NCBI RefSeq assembly: GCF_018736145.1
Contig: NZ_CP059997.1
Location: forward strand, 4,401,501 to 4,465,500
DNA: 64,000 nt
Source: Amycolatopsis sp. CA-230715
GTDB taxonomy: Bacteria > Actinomycetota > Actinomycetes > Mycobacteriales > Pseudonocardiaceae
Direction of reading: 5' to 3'
The stretch's first letter is position 1. The number at the start of each line of letters is the position of its first letter. This document shows, piece by piece, positions 1-7,889 of this stretch. A program made the translations under genes and the position numbers. Under the pieces are notes generated by a model, which was not told the DNA's origin, searched no databases, and saw nothing but the letters and a program-made list of their open reading frames with translations.

Positions 1-2
1 CG

Positions 3-158
3 GGCGCGGTCACGGTGACCGTGCCGCCGTCGGCGTACCGCGTGACCGCCGACGCGCAGACCGGGCCCGTCGACCTCCGCGTCCCGAACACGCCGTCCGC
101 GCCGAACACCGTCGAGGCGCGCACCGGAACCGGCCCGGTCACCGTGCGACCGTCCTGA
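3..158 (+). CDS. C-terminal end of a DUF4097-type beta-repeat protein (partial)
   Basis: An open frame enters from the left edge and stops at TGA 156-158. The 51 visible residues alternate polar and hydrophobic positions (VTVTVPPSAYRVTADA, then TGPVDLRVP and TGPVTVRPS), the spacing of the short beta-strand repeats in the DUF4097/putative adhesin family. Such proteins form a right-handed beta-solenoid and are usually cell-surface or membrane-associated; their role is unknown. No start, signal peptide or membrane segment is inside the window, so localisation cannot be judged. The next gene begins 23 bp downstream on the same strand. Assignment rests on repeat character only. Confidence 0.6.
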   Translation, partial: GAVTVTVPPSAYRVTADAQTGPVDLRVPNTPSAPNTVEARTGTGPVTVRPS

Positions 159-181
159 CCTGACTTCGAACCGAGGACCGT

Positions 182-1627
182 GTGAAGCTCAAAACCCTTG
201 CCGCCGCTGCCCTTCTGGTGCCGGTGTCGGTGCTCGCCGCCGGGTCCGCCGCGGCCGATCCCTCGACGCTGACCTGGACTCCGTGTGCCATCCAGGGCAC
301 CGACCCCACCGTCGAATGCGCGTCGGTCGAGGTGCCGATCGACCGGGCGAACCCGGCGCTCGGCACCGTGAAGATCGCGCTGAACCGCTTGCCCGCCAAG
401 GACAAGGCGCACCGCGTCGGCTCGCTGCTGACCAATCCCGGCGGACCAGGCGGGTCCGGCACAGCGAGCATCGCCTACGCCGACATCGGTTTCAGCACCC
501 CGGAATTCGCCGAAATCCGCCAGCGCTACGACGTGATCGGCTTCGATCCGCGCGGGATCTGGAAGTCCACCCCCGCGATCCGGTGCGACCGGCCGTACGA
601 CCCCGCGGTGAACCGGTTCCCCGCTGACCGGGCCGGGTTCGACCGGCTCGCCGCGTTCAACCGGGCCGCGGGCGAGCGGTGCCTCGCCAAGACCGGTCCC
701 CTGCTCGCCAACGCGGACACCGCGAGCGTCGTCGAGGACGTCGACGCGATCAGGGCGGCGCTCGGCGAGGAGACGATCTCCTGGTTCGGCCTGTCCTACG
801 GCACCGAAATCGGCGCCATGTACGCCGCGAAGTACCCGCAGCGCGTGCGCGCGATGGTGCTCGACGGCGCGATGGACCACAGCCGCTCGTCGCGGCGGGC
901 GATCGTCGACGAGGCCGCGGCCGTCGAGGACGCCTGGCACCAGTTCGCGACCTGGTGCGCGACCGCGCCCGAGTGCGCGCTTCGCGGGCAAAACGTCCTC
1001 GCCTACTACGACGCGCTCATGGCGGACGGCGAGCGGGGCAAGGTGTCGTCCAAGCACCTCGGCCGCCCCGCGACCGCCGACGAACTGGCCTCGGGCGCTT
1101 ACAACAACCTCGTCCTCTCCCGCGCGTGGCCCGCGCTGTCGAAGGCGCTCGTCGACGCGCGCGCCGACGCCAGCGCGCTGACCACGGCGTCGCAGTTCAC
1201 CAGGGCGGACTACCCGGCTTACATCGGTATCGGGTGCCACGACCTCCCGTCCCCGTTCACCGGCCCGCGCGACCTGAAGGCGGCCCGCGACGAGGTGAAG
1301 CGCGTCGCGCCGCACTCGTGGCGGTACTCGGAGTTCTGGACGATCACCACCGCGTGCACCGGCTGGCCGGTCCCGCCGAAGAACCCGCCGCATCCCGAGC
1401 ACATCTCCGGGACCGTGCCGATCCTCGTCGTCGGCGGGGAGCACGACCCGGCGACCCCGCTCGTCTGGGCGAAGGGCCTGGCGTCCCGCATCGACAACGG
1501 CGCCCTGCTCACCTACGCGGCGCCGGGGCACTCGGGCACCTACAACTCGGGCTGCGCGCGCGGCGCCATCGCGAAGTACCTGGTGAGCGGCGTCACACCG
1601 GCGAAAGGTGCGATCTGCCCTGCCTGA
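182..1627 (+). CDS. Secreted S33-type tripeptidyl aminopeptidase-like alpha/beta hydrolase
   Basis: 481 aa from GTG 182, with a GAGGA ribosome site just upstream. The N-terminus is a signal peptide: KLK, a hydrophobic stretch, then an AAADP-type cleavage region near residue 26. The oxyanion-side motif GGPGGSG starts at residue 87, the nucleophile elbow GLSYG places the catalytic Ser at 205, the acid is Asp422 in GGEHDPATP, and His450 lies in APGHSGT. The C-terminal part with Asp and His matches the TAP-like domain of actinobacterial tripeptidyl aminopeptidases (SlpD/SlpE, proteinase S33), which remove N-terminal tripeptides outside the cell. Length is typical. Substrate cannot be told from sequence. 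Confidence 0.88.
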   Translation: MKLKTLAAAALLVPVSVLAAGSAAADPSTLTWTPCAIQGTDPTVECASVEVPIDRANPALGTVKIALNRLPAKDKAHRVGSLLTNPGGPGGSGTASIAYADIGFSTPEFAEIRQRYDVIGFDPRGIWKSTPAIRCDRPYDPAVNRFPADRAGFDRLAAFNRAAGERCLAKTGPLLANADTASVVEDVDAIRAALGEETISWFGLSYGTEIGAMYAAKYPQRVRAMVLDGAMDHSRSSRRAIVDEAAAVEDAWHQFATWCATAPECALRGQNVLAYYDALMADGERGKVSSKHLGRPATADELASGAYNNLVLSRAWPALSKALVDARADASALTTASQFTRADYPAYIGIGCHDLPSPFTGPRDLKAARDEVKRVAPHSWRYSEFWTITTACTGWPVPPKNPPHPEHISGTVPILVVGGEHDPATPLVWAKGLASRIDNGALLTYAAPGHSGTYNSGCARGAIAKYLVSGVTPAKGAICPA

Positions 1628-1668
1628 GGGAACAACTCCCGCAGGTGGCACGTTGGACAGGCAGAAAG

Positions 1669-1689
1669 GTTGAGCCACCCCGACTCAAG
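1669..1689. promoter_or_regulatory. HAIR element 1 (HspR operator) upstream of dnaK
   Basis: GTTGAGC, 7 nt, ACTCAAG. This fits the HspR-associated inverted repeat (consensus CTTGAGT-N7-ACTCAAG), with two mismatches in the left arm and a perfect right arm. It lies just upstream of the likely -35 of the dnaK operon, which encodes HspR itself, so it implies autoregulation. Confidence 0.85.
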
Positions 1690-1695
1690 TCCAGC

Positions 1696-1725
1696 TTGAC
1701 GGCCGCGGCTCTCTCTCGATAGAAC
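1696..1725 (+). promoter_or_regulatory. Probable dnaK operon promoter
   Basis: TTGACG at 1696-1701, an 18-nt spacer and TAGAAC at 1720-1725 form a housekeeping-type promoter. It sits between the two HAIR boxes, and the second box overlaps the end of the -10, which explains repression by HspR with DnaK as co-repressor. The start site is inferred, not observed. Confidence 0.6.
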
Positions 1726-1745
1726 TTGAGCAGGACCCGCTCAAC
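1725..1745. promoter_or_regulatory. HAIR element 2 (HspR operator) upstream of dnaK
   Basis: CTTGAGC, AGGACCC spacer, GCTCAAC: the same arm-7-arm geometry as the first HAIR box, 56 bp downstream start to start. It overlaps the presumed -10/+1 region about 70 bp before the dnaK start codon. Confidence 0.82.
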
Positions 1746-1814
1746 GCGGGCGCACCTGTGCAGGTCAGAAACGTAGTACACCGCGGTTCAGCCGCACTGA
1801 TCAGGAGGAACATC

Positions 1815-3707
1815 ATGGCGCGAGCGGTCGGCATCGACCTCGGCACGACCAACTCGGTCGTCGCCGTCCTGGAGGGCGGCGAGCCGGCGGTCATCGCCAA
1901 CTCCGAAGGATCCCGCACCACCCCGTCCATCGTCGCCTTCGCCAAGAACGGCGAGGTGCTGACCGGGCAGCCCGCGAAGAACCAGGCGGTCACCAACGTC
2001 GACCGCACCATCCGGTCGGTCAAGCGCCACATCGGCACCGACTGGAAGACCGAGATCGACGGCAAGTCCTACACGTCGCAGGAGATCAGCGCGCGGGTGC
2101 TGATGAAGCTCAAGCGCGACGCCGAGGCGTACCTTGGCGAGGAGATCACCGACGCGGTGATCACCGTCCCCGCCTACTTCGAGGACGCGCAGCGCCAGGC
2201 CACCAAGGAGGCCGGGCAGATCGCCGGCCTGAACGTGCTCCGCATCGTCAACGAGCCGACCGCGGCCGCGCTGGCCTACGGCCTGGACAAGGGCGAGAAG
2301 GAACAGACCATCCTCGTCTTCGACCTCGGTGGCGGCACGTTCGACGTCTCGCTGCTGGAGATCGGCGAGGGCGTCGTCGAGGTCCGCGCGACCTCCGGTG
2401 ACAACCACCTCGGCGGTGACGACTGGGACGAGCGCATCGTCACCTGGCTGGTCGACAAGTTCAAGGCCTCCAACGGCATCGACCTGACCAAGGACAAGAT
2501 GGCGCTGCAGCGCATCCGCGAGGCCGCGGAGAAGGCGAAGATCGAGCTGTCCAGCTCGAACAGCGCCAGCATCAACCTGCCCTACATCACCGTGGACGGC
2601 GACAAGAACCCGCTGTTCCTCGACGAGACGCTGTCGCGCGCGGAGTTCCAGAAGATCACCTCCGATCTGCTGGAGCGCACCCGTCAGCCGTTCAACAACG
2701 TCATCCGCGACGCCGGGATCGCCGTCGGCGACATCGACCACGTCGTGCTCGTCGGTGGTTCCACCCGCATGCCCGCGGTGTCGGACCTGGTCAAGGAGCT
2801 GACCGGCGGCCGCGAGCCGAACAAGGGCGTGAACCCGGACGAGGTCGTCGCGGTCGGCGCGGCGCTGCAGGCCGGTGTGCTCAAGGGCGAGGTCAAGGAC
2901 GTCCTGCTGCTCGACGTGACCCCGCTGTCGCTGGGCATCGAAACCAAGGGCGGCGTGTTCACCAAGCTCATCGAGCGGAACACCACGATCCCGACGAAGC
3001 GCTCGGAGATCTTCTCCACCGCGGACGACAACCAGCCGTCGGTGCAGATCCAGGTGTTCCAAGGTGAGCGCGAGATCGCCGCGCACAACAAGAAGCTCGG
3101 CATGTTCGAGCTGACCGGGCTTCCGCCCGCGCCGCGCGGTGTGCCGCAGATCGAGGTCACCTTCGACATCGACGCGAACGGCATCGTGCACGTCCTCGCG
3201 AAGGACCTCGGCACGAACAAGGAGCAGTCGATGACCATCACCGGTGGCTCCGCGCTGCCGAAGGAGGACATCGAGCGGATGGTCAAGGACGCCGAGGCGC
3301 ACGCCGAGGAGGACAAGAACCGCCGCGAAGAGGCCGAGACCCGCAACCAGGCGGAGACGTTGGTCTACCAGACCGAGAAGTTCGTCAAGGACAACGAGGA
3401 CAAGCTCCCCGACGAGCTCAAGGGCAAGGTCAAGACCGCGATCGACGAGGCGAACGAGGCGCTCAAGGGCACCGACTCGGCGAAGATCCGCGAGTCCATC
3501 GAGAAGCTGAACACGGCTTCCCAGGAGCTCGGGACCGCGCTCTACGCCGACGCGAACGCCGCGCAGCAGGCCGCCGGTGACGCGGGTGCGACCGGTGCCG
3601 CGGGCGCTGCCGGTGCGGCCGGGTCCGCGAAGGCCGACGACGTGGTGGACGCCGAGATCGTCGACGACGAGAAGGCCGACGACAAGTCCGGGGATGCGAA
3701 GAAGTGA
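1815..3707 (+). CDS. dnaK: Molecular chaperone DnaK (Hsp70)
   Basis: 630 aa. ATG 1815 follows a strong AGGAGG site; the frame is open further upstream but begins MARAVGIDLGTTNS as in actinobacterial DnaK. The ATPase domain occupies about residues 1-370 (GIDLGTTNS phosphate loop, DLGGGTFD near 180, VGGSTRMP near 315). The linker DVLLLDVTPLSLG is followed by the substrate-binding domain, helical lid and a disordered acidic tail containing DVVDAEIVDD. It is an ATP-dependent cytosolic foldase working with GrpE and DnaJ encoded next. In actinobacteria DnaK also acts as co-repressor for HspR. Its GTGA stop overlaps grpE, so the two are translationally coupled. Confidence 0.98.
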   Translation: MARAVGIDLGTTNSVVAVLEGGEPAVIANSEGSRTTPSIVAFAKNGEVLTGQPAKNQAVTNVDRTIRSVKRHIGTDWKTEIDGKSYTSQEISARVLMKLKRDAEAYLGEEITDAVITVPAYFEDAQRQATKEAGQIAGLNVLRIVNEPTAAALAYGLDKGEKEQTILVFDLGGGTFDVSLLEIGEGVVEVRATSGDNHLGGDDWDERIVTWLVDKFKASNGIDLTKDKMALQRIREAAEKAKIELSSSNSASINLPYITVDGDKNPLFLDETLSRAEFQKITSDLLERTRQPFNNVIRDAGIAVGDIDHVVLVGGSTRMPAVSDLVKELTGGREPNKGVNPDEVVAVGAALQAGVLKGEVKDVLLLDVTPLSLGIETKGGVFTKLIERNTTIPTKRSEIFSTADDNQPSVQIQVFQGEREIAAHNKKLGMFELTGLPPAPRGVPQIEVTFDIDANGIVHVLAKDLGTNKEQSMTITGGSALPKEDIERMVKDAEAHAEEDKNRREEAETRNQAETLVYQTEKFVKDNEDKLPDELKGKVKTAIDEANEALKGTDSAKIRESIEKLNTASQELGTALYADANAAQQAAGDAGATGAAGAAGAAGSAKADDVVDAEIVDDEKADDKSGDAKK

Positions 3708-4417
3708 CCGGCAGGCACGACGAAAGCGCACAGCAGGCTCCGGAAGAGCCCGTGGTGGTCCGCGATCGCCGGAAGATCGACCCGGACACGGGGCGGCTGC
3801 GCGAGCAGCCCGTCCCGGAGCCCGGCGAGCCGGAAGGTGCCGCGGCCGAAGCGGGCCCGTCGCTCGGTGAGTCCCTTGTGGACGAAGCCGTGCCCGCGCA
3901 GACCGATCTCGAGAAGGAGCTGGCGGAACGCACCGCCGACCTGCAGCGAGTGCAGGCGGAGTACGCGAACTACCGGCGCCGCGTCGAGCGGGACAAGGAA
4001 GCCGTCGCGGCCGCGGGCAAGGCGTCCGTGGTCGGCGACCTGCTTCCGCTGCTCGACGATCTCGAGCGGGCCGAGCAGCACGGTGACTACACGGGCGCGC
4101 TGAAAGCGGTGGGAGACAAGCTCTCCGCCGGGTTGCAGCGCGCCGGGCTCGAACCGTTCGGTGCCGAGGGCGAGCCCTTCGACCCGAGCGTGCACGAAGC
4201 CGTCCAGCACAACACGTCGCCGGACGTGGCAGGGCCGACCGTCACCGTGGTGATGCGGCGCGGCTACCGGCTCGGCGACCGGGTGCTGCGGGCCGCGCTG
4301 GTCGGGGTCACCGACCACGAACCGGCCGCGGCGCCGGTCGACCCGCCGTCCGAGGGCGAGCTGCCCCTGGACGGGGCGGACGGTGCGGCGAAGTCGGAAG
4401 AAAACCCGGAACACTAG
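3704..4417 (+). CDS. grpE: Nucleotide exchange factor GrpE
   Basis: 237 aa from GTG 3704, which overlaps the dnaK stop by 4 bp. The first 70 or so residues are acidic and disordered. A coiled-coil helix with ERTADLQRVQAEYANYRRR follows, then the compact beta domain carrying the GrpE signature VTVVMRRGYRLGDRVLRAA near the C-terminus. The protein releases ADP from DnaK and is a thermosensor in bacteria. The roughly 40-residue charged C-terminal extension is usual in actinobacteria. Position between dnaK and dnaJ confirms identity. Confidence 0.97.
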   Translation: MTGRHDESAQQAPEEPVVVRDRRKIDPDTGRLREQPVPEPGEPEGAAAEAGPSLGESLVDEAVPAQTDLEKELAERTADLQRVQAEYANYRRRVERDKEAVAAAGKASVVGDLLPLLDDLERAEQHGDYTGALKAVGDKLSAGLQRAGLEPFGAEGEPFDPSVHEAVQHNTSPDVAGPTVTVVMRRGYRLGDRVLRAALVGVTDHEPAAAPVDPPSEGELPLDGADGAAKSEENPEH

Positions 4418-4441
4418 ATACGACCAGGGAGGAGGCGCCCG

Positions 4442-5608
4442 ATGAGCGCTCGGGAGTGGATCGGTAAGGACTTCTACCGCGAACTGGGCGTCTCCTCCGA
4501 CGCCACGGCGGACGAGATCAAGAAGTCGTACCGCAAGCTGGCCAAGGAGAACCACCCGGACGCCAACGCGGGCAACGCCGAGGCCGAGCAGAAGTTCAAG
4601 GCGGTGTCCGAGGCGTACGGCGTGCTGTCCGATCCGGGCAAGCGCAAGGAGTACGACGAGGCGCGCCAGCTGTTCGGCGGCGGCGGGCCCGGCGGGTTCA
4701 ACTTCCCCGGTGGCGGCGGTGGCGGTTTCGACGTCGGCGACATCTTCGGCCAGGCTGGCGCGCAGGGCGGTGGTTTCGGCGGGCTCGGCGACATGCTGGG
4801 CAACCTGTTCGGCCGCCGTGGCGCCGCGGGTGCCACCACGAACCGCCCGCAGCGCGGCGCGGACGTGGAAACCGATGTGCGGATCGACTTCGTCGAGGCG
4901 GTGAAGGGTGCGACGCTGCCGTTGCGGCTGTCGAGCCCGACCACGTGCGGTACCTGCGGCGGCAACGGCGCGAAACCGGGCACGAGCCCGCGGCTGTGCC
5001 CGACGTGCAGCGGCAGCGGGCTGGTCAGCCGGAGCCAGGGCGCGTTCGCGTTCTCCGAGCCGTGCCAGGACTGCCGTGGCCGCGGCAAGATCATCGACGA
5101 CCCGTGCCCCGAATGCGCGGGCGAGGGTGTCAGCACCCGCACCAGGACGCTCACCGTGCGGATCCCGCCCGGTGTCGACGACAACCAGCGCATCCGCCTT
5201 GCCGGTCAGGGCGAACCGGGCCGCGGCGGCGCGCAGGCCGGTGACCTGTTCGTCCGCGTGCACGTGGCACCGCACGCGTTGTTCGGCCGCAAGGAGCTCG
5301 ATCTGACGATCACCGTCGGCGTGAACTTCGCGGAGCTCGCGCTCGGCGGCACGATCACGGTGCCCACGCTCGACTCGAAGGTTTCGGTGAAGGTCCCGCC
5401 CGGTACCGCCAGCGGCCGCGTGCTGCGGGTGCGGGGCAAGGGCATCGCGAAGCGGGACGGCAAGCAGGGCGACCTGCTCGTCACCCTGCAGGTCGCCGTT
5501 CCGTCCACTGTGGACGAAAAGGCGAAGGCGGCGCTGGAGAGTTACGCGGAAGCCGTCAAGGATCAGGACCCACGTCCGGAGATCACTGAGCTGCTACAAG
5601 GGCGGTGA
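4442..5608 (+). CDS. dnaJ: Chaperone DnaJ (type I, zinc-finger Hsp40)
   Basis: 388 aa; ATG 4442 follows a GGGAGGAGG-type site. The J domain spans about residues 8-75 with the NHPD loop that stimulates DnaK ATPase. A Gly/Phe-rich linker follows, then four zinc repeats CGTCGGNG, CPTCSGSG, CQDCRGRG and CPECAGEG at roughly 163-225, and two C-terminal substrate-binding domains. The start MSAREWIGKDFYRELGV is that of actinobacterial DnaJ1, the copy encoded with dnaK. Its TGA overlaps the hspR GTG start by 3 bases, completing a four-gene coupled operon. Confidence 0.97.
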   Translation: MSAREWIGKDFYRELGVSSDATADEIKKSYRKLAKENHPDANAGNAEAEQKFKAVSEAYGVLSDPGKRKEYDEARQLFGGGGPGGFNFPGGGGGGFDVGDIFGQAGAQGGGFGGLGDMLGNLFGRRGAAGATTNRPQRGADVETDVRIDFVEAVKGATLPLRLSSPTTCGTCGGNGAKPGTSPRLCPTCSGSGLVSRSQGAFAFSEPCQDCRGRGKIIDDPCPECAGEGVSTRTRTLTVRIPPGVDDNQRIRLAGQGEPGRGGAQAGDLFVRVHVAPHALFGRKELDLTITVGVNFAELALGGTITVPTLDSKVSVKVPPGTASGRVLRVRGKGIAKRDGKQGDLLVTLQVAVPSTVDEKAKAALESYAEAVKDQDPRPEITELLQGR

Positions 5609-6063
5609 GCACGATGGCGGTGTTCGGCGGGCCTCCGGGCGGGGGGCTTCCAGGCGGCGCCGACGAGGACACCCCGGTCTTCGTCATCTCGGTGGCCGCG
5701 CAACTGTCCGGCATGCACGCGCAGACGCTCCGCTCCTACGACCGGCAAGGCCTCGTCTCGCCTGGCCGGACCGCGGGCGGCGGGCGGCGCTACTCCATGC
5801 GGGACATCGCCGTCCTGCGCGAAGTGCAACGGCTCTCCCAGGAGGAGGGCGTCAACCTCTCCGGCATCAAGCGCATTATCGAACTGGAGAACCAGGTCGA
5901 CGCGCTGCGGATGCGGGTGCGGGAACTGACCGAAGAACTGGCCTCGGCCTACGCCGCGGCCGAACAGGCGGCGGCGTCGATCCACGCGTCGTACCGCAAG
6001 GACCTGGTGCCGATGCGGCAGCAGACCTCGCTGGTGGTCTGGAAACCACGCCGCCCCCGCTGA
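5605..6063 (+). CDS. hspR: MerR-family heat-shock repressor HspR
   Basis: 152 aa from GTG 5605 overlapping the dnaJ stop; ATG 5614 is an alternative. After a Gly/Pro-rich leader of about 22 residues comes the MerR winged helix with VFVISVAAQLSGMHAQTLRSYDRQGLV and the wing RRYSMRDI, then a dimerisation helix (IIELENQVDALRMRVREL). HspR binds HAIR inverted repeats and represses dnaK and clpB until heat titrates DnaK away. HAIR boxes before dnaK (1669-1745) and clpB (13089-13109) are its evident targets here. The gene is last in the operon and is followed by a strong terminator. Confidence 0.95.
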   Translation: MSTMAVFGGPPGGGLPGGADEDTPVFVISVAAQLSGMHAQTLRSYDRQGLVSPGRTAGGGRRYSMRDIAVLREVQRLSQEEGVNLSGIKRIIELENQVDALRMRVRELTEELASAYAAAEQAAASIHASYRKDLVPMRQQTSLVVWKPRRPR

Positions 6064-6077
6064 CCCTTCTCGACCCG

Positions 6078-6114
6078 GCCCGCCGCCGTCCACCCCGGAC
6101 CCGGCGGGCTTTTT
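6078..6114 (+). terminator. Rho-independent terminator of the dnaK operon
   Basis: GCCCGCCG (6078-6085) pairs perfectly with CGGCGGGC (6102-6109) across a 16-nt loop and is followed directly by five T. It lies 14 bp after the hspR stop. Confidence 0.85.
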
Positions 6115-6190
6115 CGCGCGCGCCGCAACGGCTCGACATCGCGGACCCGCCGGGAAAGCCCCTCCTCGGCTGAGGTGCCCCGCGCCAGTG

Positions 6191-6241
6191 CCCCGAAAGT
6201 GACGTTCGGGGCACCAGATTCCCCGAAGGTCACTTTCGGGG
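6191..6241. repeat. Pair of 21-bp CCCCGAA...TTCGGGG palindromes, copy A
   Basis: Two imperfect 21-bp palindromes (6191-6211 and 6221-6241) are separated by 9 bp. Each begins CCCCGAA and ends TTCGGGG. The second differs from the reverse complement of the first at one base, so the pair also forms one large inverted repeat. The same 21-9-21 arrangement recurs at 16721-16771, and the unit at 16751 is identical to that at 6221. This looks like a dispersed intergenic repeat family. Confidence 0.85.
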
Positions 6242-6281
6242 CAAGCGAAAAGCCCGCCACCCTCGCCTAACGGGTTAAGAG

Positions 6282-6319
6282 AATCCCCCACCCGTCCCGG
6301 GGGGCGGCCCCAAGCCCAG
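6282..6319 (+). repeat. 38-bp dispersed repeat, copy A
   Basis: A block beginning AATCCCCCACCCGTCCCGG and ending GCCCCAAGCCCAG. An inverted copy lies at 16930-16966, identical except for one G missing from a G run. No coding potential is apparent. Both copies lie next to the 21-bp palindrome pairs and a TTGTCCACA pair, so the elements travel together. Confidence 0.85.
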
Positions 6320-6359
6320 CGTACCGCCTCTCCGTCCCGAAAAGGGCCGAGTGACCGAG

Positions 6360-6388
6360 TTGTCCACAGCCACGGTGCCTGTGGACAG
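6360..6388. repeat. Inverted pair of DnaA-box-like sequences
   Basis: TTGTCCACA (6360-6368), an 11-nt spacer and TGTGGACAG (6380-6388). The left arm equals the actinobacterial DnaA-box consensus and the right arm matches it at 8 of 9 positions. Similar pairs occur at 16860 and 41005. It is just upstream of the MarR promoter. Confidence 0.6.
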
Positions 6389-6420
6389 TTTTCTTGACAA
6401 GACGCGGCCCCGCCCTCATG

Positions 6421-6461
6421 TATTCCATGGAATCCACATTCGTGTTAGATTCCGTGGAATA
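6421..6461. promoter_or_regulatory. MarR operator and promoter region
   Basis: TATTCCATGGAATC (6421-6434) and GATTCCGTGGAATA (6448-6461) form a 14-bp inverted repeat with one mismatch and a 13-bp spacer; each half is itself near-palindromic. A TTGACA at 6394-6399 lies about 18 bp before the left half, so the operator overlaps the likely -10 and start site. This is the probable autoregulatory site of the MarR gene starting at 6480. Confidence 0.7.
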
Positions 6462-6479
6462 CATCGAGAAGGGAGCCGC

Positions 6480-6908
6480 GTGACCGACCTTCGCCGCTTG
6501 TTCAGTGAGCTCGTCCGGCTCGAAACCGAGTCGTGGAACGCGATCGACGCGCGTCTGCGCGCCGATTTCGGGATCGCGCTGGGCAAGTTCGAGTTCCTGG
6601 AGCTGATCGACCGCGTCGACGGGTGCCGCGTGCAGGACATCGCGCGCGAGCTGGCGATCACGGTCGGCGGCACGAGCAAGCTCGTCGACCGGATCGAGGC
6701 GGCGGGGGACTGCCGCCGCCGGAGCAATCCCGAGGACGGCCGGTCCTCGGTCATCTCGTTGACGGCCAAGGGAAAGCGCCTGCTCGCCGAGGCGGGCGCT
6801 GTCGTCGACGAGGAGCTCGAAGCCTGGTTCGGCGCGCATCTCTCGCCGCGCGAGCTGGACCGGCTCAGCGCCACCCTGACCCGACTCCGTGAGAAAGGAC
6901 GTCGATGA
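6480..6908 (+). CDS. MarR-family transcriptional regulator
   Basis: 142 aa from GTG 6480, preceded by GAAGGGAG. The frame is open further upstream, but that extension would cross the operator and promoter. The protein has the MarR fold: dimerisation helices, a winged helix with VQDIARELAITVGGTSKLVDRIEAAG near 52-77, and a wing containing NPEDGRSSVISLT. Its stop overlaps the next start as ATGA, so it is co-translated with the oxidoreductase it probably controls. The palindromes at 6421-6461 are a convincing operator. The ligand is unknown; MarR proteins beside quinone-oxidoreductase-like enzymes often sense phenolics or oxidants (general knowledge). Confidence 0.88.
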   Translation: MTDLRRLFSELVRLETESWNAIDARLRADFGIALGKFEFLELIDRVDGCRVQDIARELAITVGGTSKLVDRIEAAGDCRRRSNPEDGRSSVISLTAKGKRLLAEAGAVVDEELEAWFGAHLSPRELDRLSATLTRLREKGRR

Positions 6909-7885
6909 GCGACACCATGCGAGCGGTCGTGCTGACCGCGCCGGGCCCCGCCGAGGCACTTGAAATCCGGGAGCTGCCGGTGCCGCGGCCGAACCCGGGC
7001 TGGGTGCTCGTCCGCGTGAAGGCCTTCGGGCTCAACAGGTCCGAGCTGCACACGCGCCTCGGCCTCGCCGACGGTGTGACGTTCCCGCGCGTGCTGGGCA
7101 TCGAGGCCACCGGTGTCGTGGCCGAGTGCCCCGGCGGCGAATTCGAGGCGGGGCAGCAGGTCGTCGCGATGATGGGCGGGATGGGCCGCACCTTCGACGG
7201 CGGTTACGCGGAATACACGTGCGTCCCGGTGAGCCAGGTCATCGCGTTCGAAAGCGATCTCGGCTGGGACGTGCTCGGCTCGCTGCCCGAGATGCTGCAG
7301 ACCGCCTACGGCTCGCTGACCGTCGGCCTCGACGCGCGACCCGGCCAGTCGATCCTGATCAGGGGCGGCACCTCCTCGGTCGGCATGGCCACCGCGATCC
7401 TCGCCAAACAGCGCGACATGACCGTCTTCGCGACCACCCGCAACACCGAGAAGACCGAAGCGCTCACGAAGATCGGCGTGGACCACGTGCTCATCGACGA
7501 CGGTGAGATCGCGCCGCGGGTCCGCGCGATCCTGCCCGGCGGCGTGGACACCGCGCTGGAACTGGTCGGCACGCCCGCGCTGCCGGACACGCTCCGCGCC
7601 ACCAGGGTCCACGGCGTCGTGTGCTTCACCGGGATGCTGTCGAACGAGTGGACGGTGAAGGACTTCTACCCGATCGGCTACCTGCCGAACGGCGTGCGGC
7701 TGACCGCGTACGGCGGCGACGCCGCGGACCTTCCCGCCGACGTGCTGCAGCGCTTCACCGACGCCATCGCCGCCGGAACCGCGACGGCACCCGTCGACCG
7801 CGTGTACCGGTTCGACCAGATCGTCGAAGCGCACGCGGCGATGGAAGACGGCAGCGCGAAGGGCAAGTTCGTGGTGACGACCTGA
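6905..7885 (+). CDS. Zinc-independent MDR-family alcohol dehydrogenase / quinone oxidoreductase
   Basis: 326 aa. The N-terminal GroES-like domain (MRAVVLTAPGPAEALEIRELPVPRPNPGWVLV, with FGLNRSELHTR) lacks the structural-zinc cysteine cluster. The Rossmann domain has IRGGTSSVGMATAILAK near 150-166, typical of NADPH-dependent quinone oxidoreductases of the medium-chain superfamily. It should catalyse NADPH-linked reduction of a quinone, enone or similar electrophile in the cytosol. It overlaps the MarR gene by 4 bp and converges with the VOC gene only 4 bp away. The precise substrate is not predictable. Confidence 0.85.
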   Translation: MSDTMRAVVLTAPGPAEALEIRELPVPRPNPGWVLVRVKAFGLNRSELHTRLGLADGVTFPRVLGIEATGVVAECPGGEFEAGQQVVAMMGGMGRTFDGGYAEYTCVPVSQVIAFESDLGWDVLGSLPEMLQTAYGSLTVGLDARPGQSILIRGGTSSVGMATAILAKQRDMTVFATTRNTEKTEALTKIGVDHVLIDDGEIAPRVRAILPGGVDTALELVGTPALPDTLRATRVHGVVCFTGMLSNEWTVKDFYPIGYLPNGVRLTAYGGDAADLPADVLQRFTDAIAAGTATAPVDRVYRFDQIVEAHAAMEDGSAKGKFVVTT

Positions 7886-7889
7886 TCCG

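Noticed and set aside
3542..5275. 577-aa open frame on the minus strand across dnaK-grpE-dnaJ
   Set aside because: It is antisense to three unmistakable chaperone genes, has low-complexity Arg/Ala/Leu-rich sequence and no ribosome site: a GC-bias artefact.
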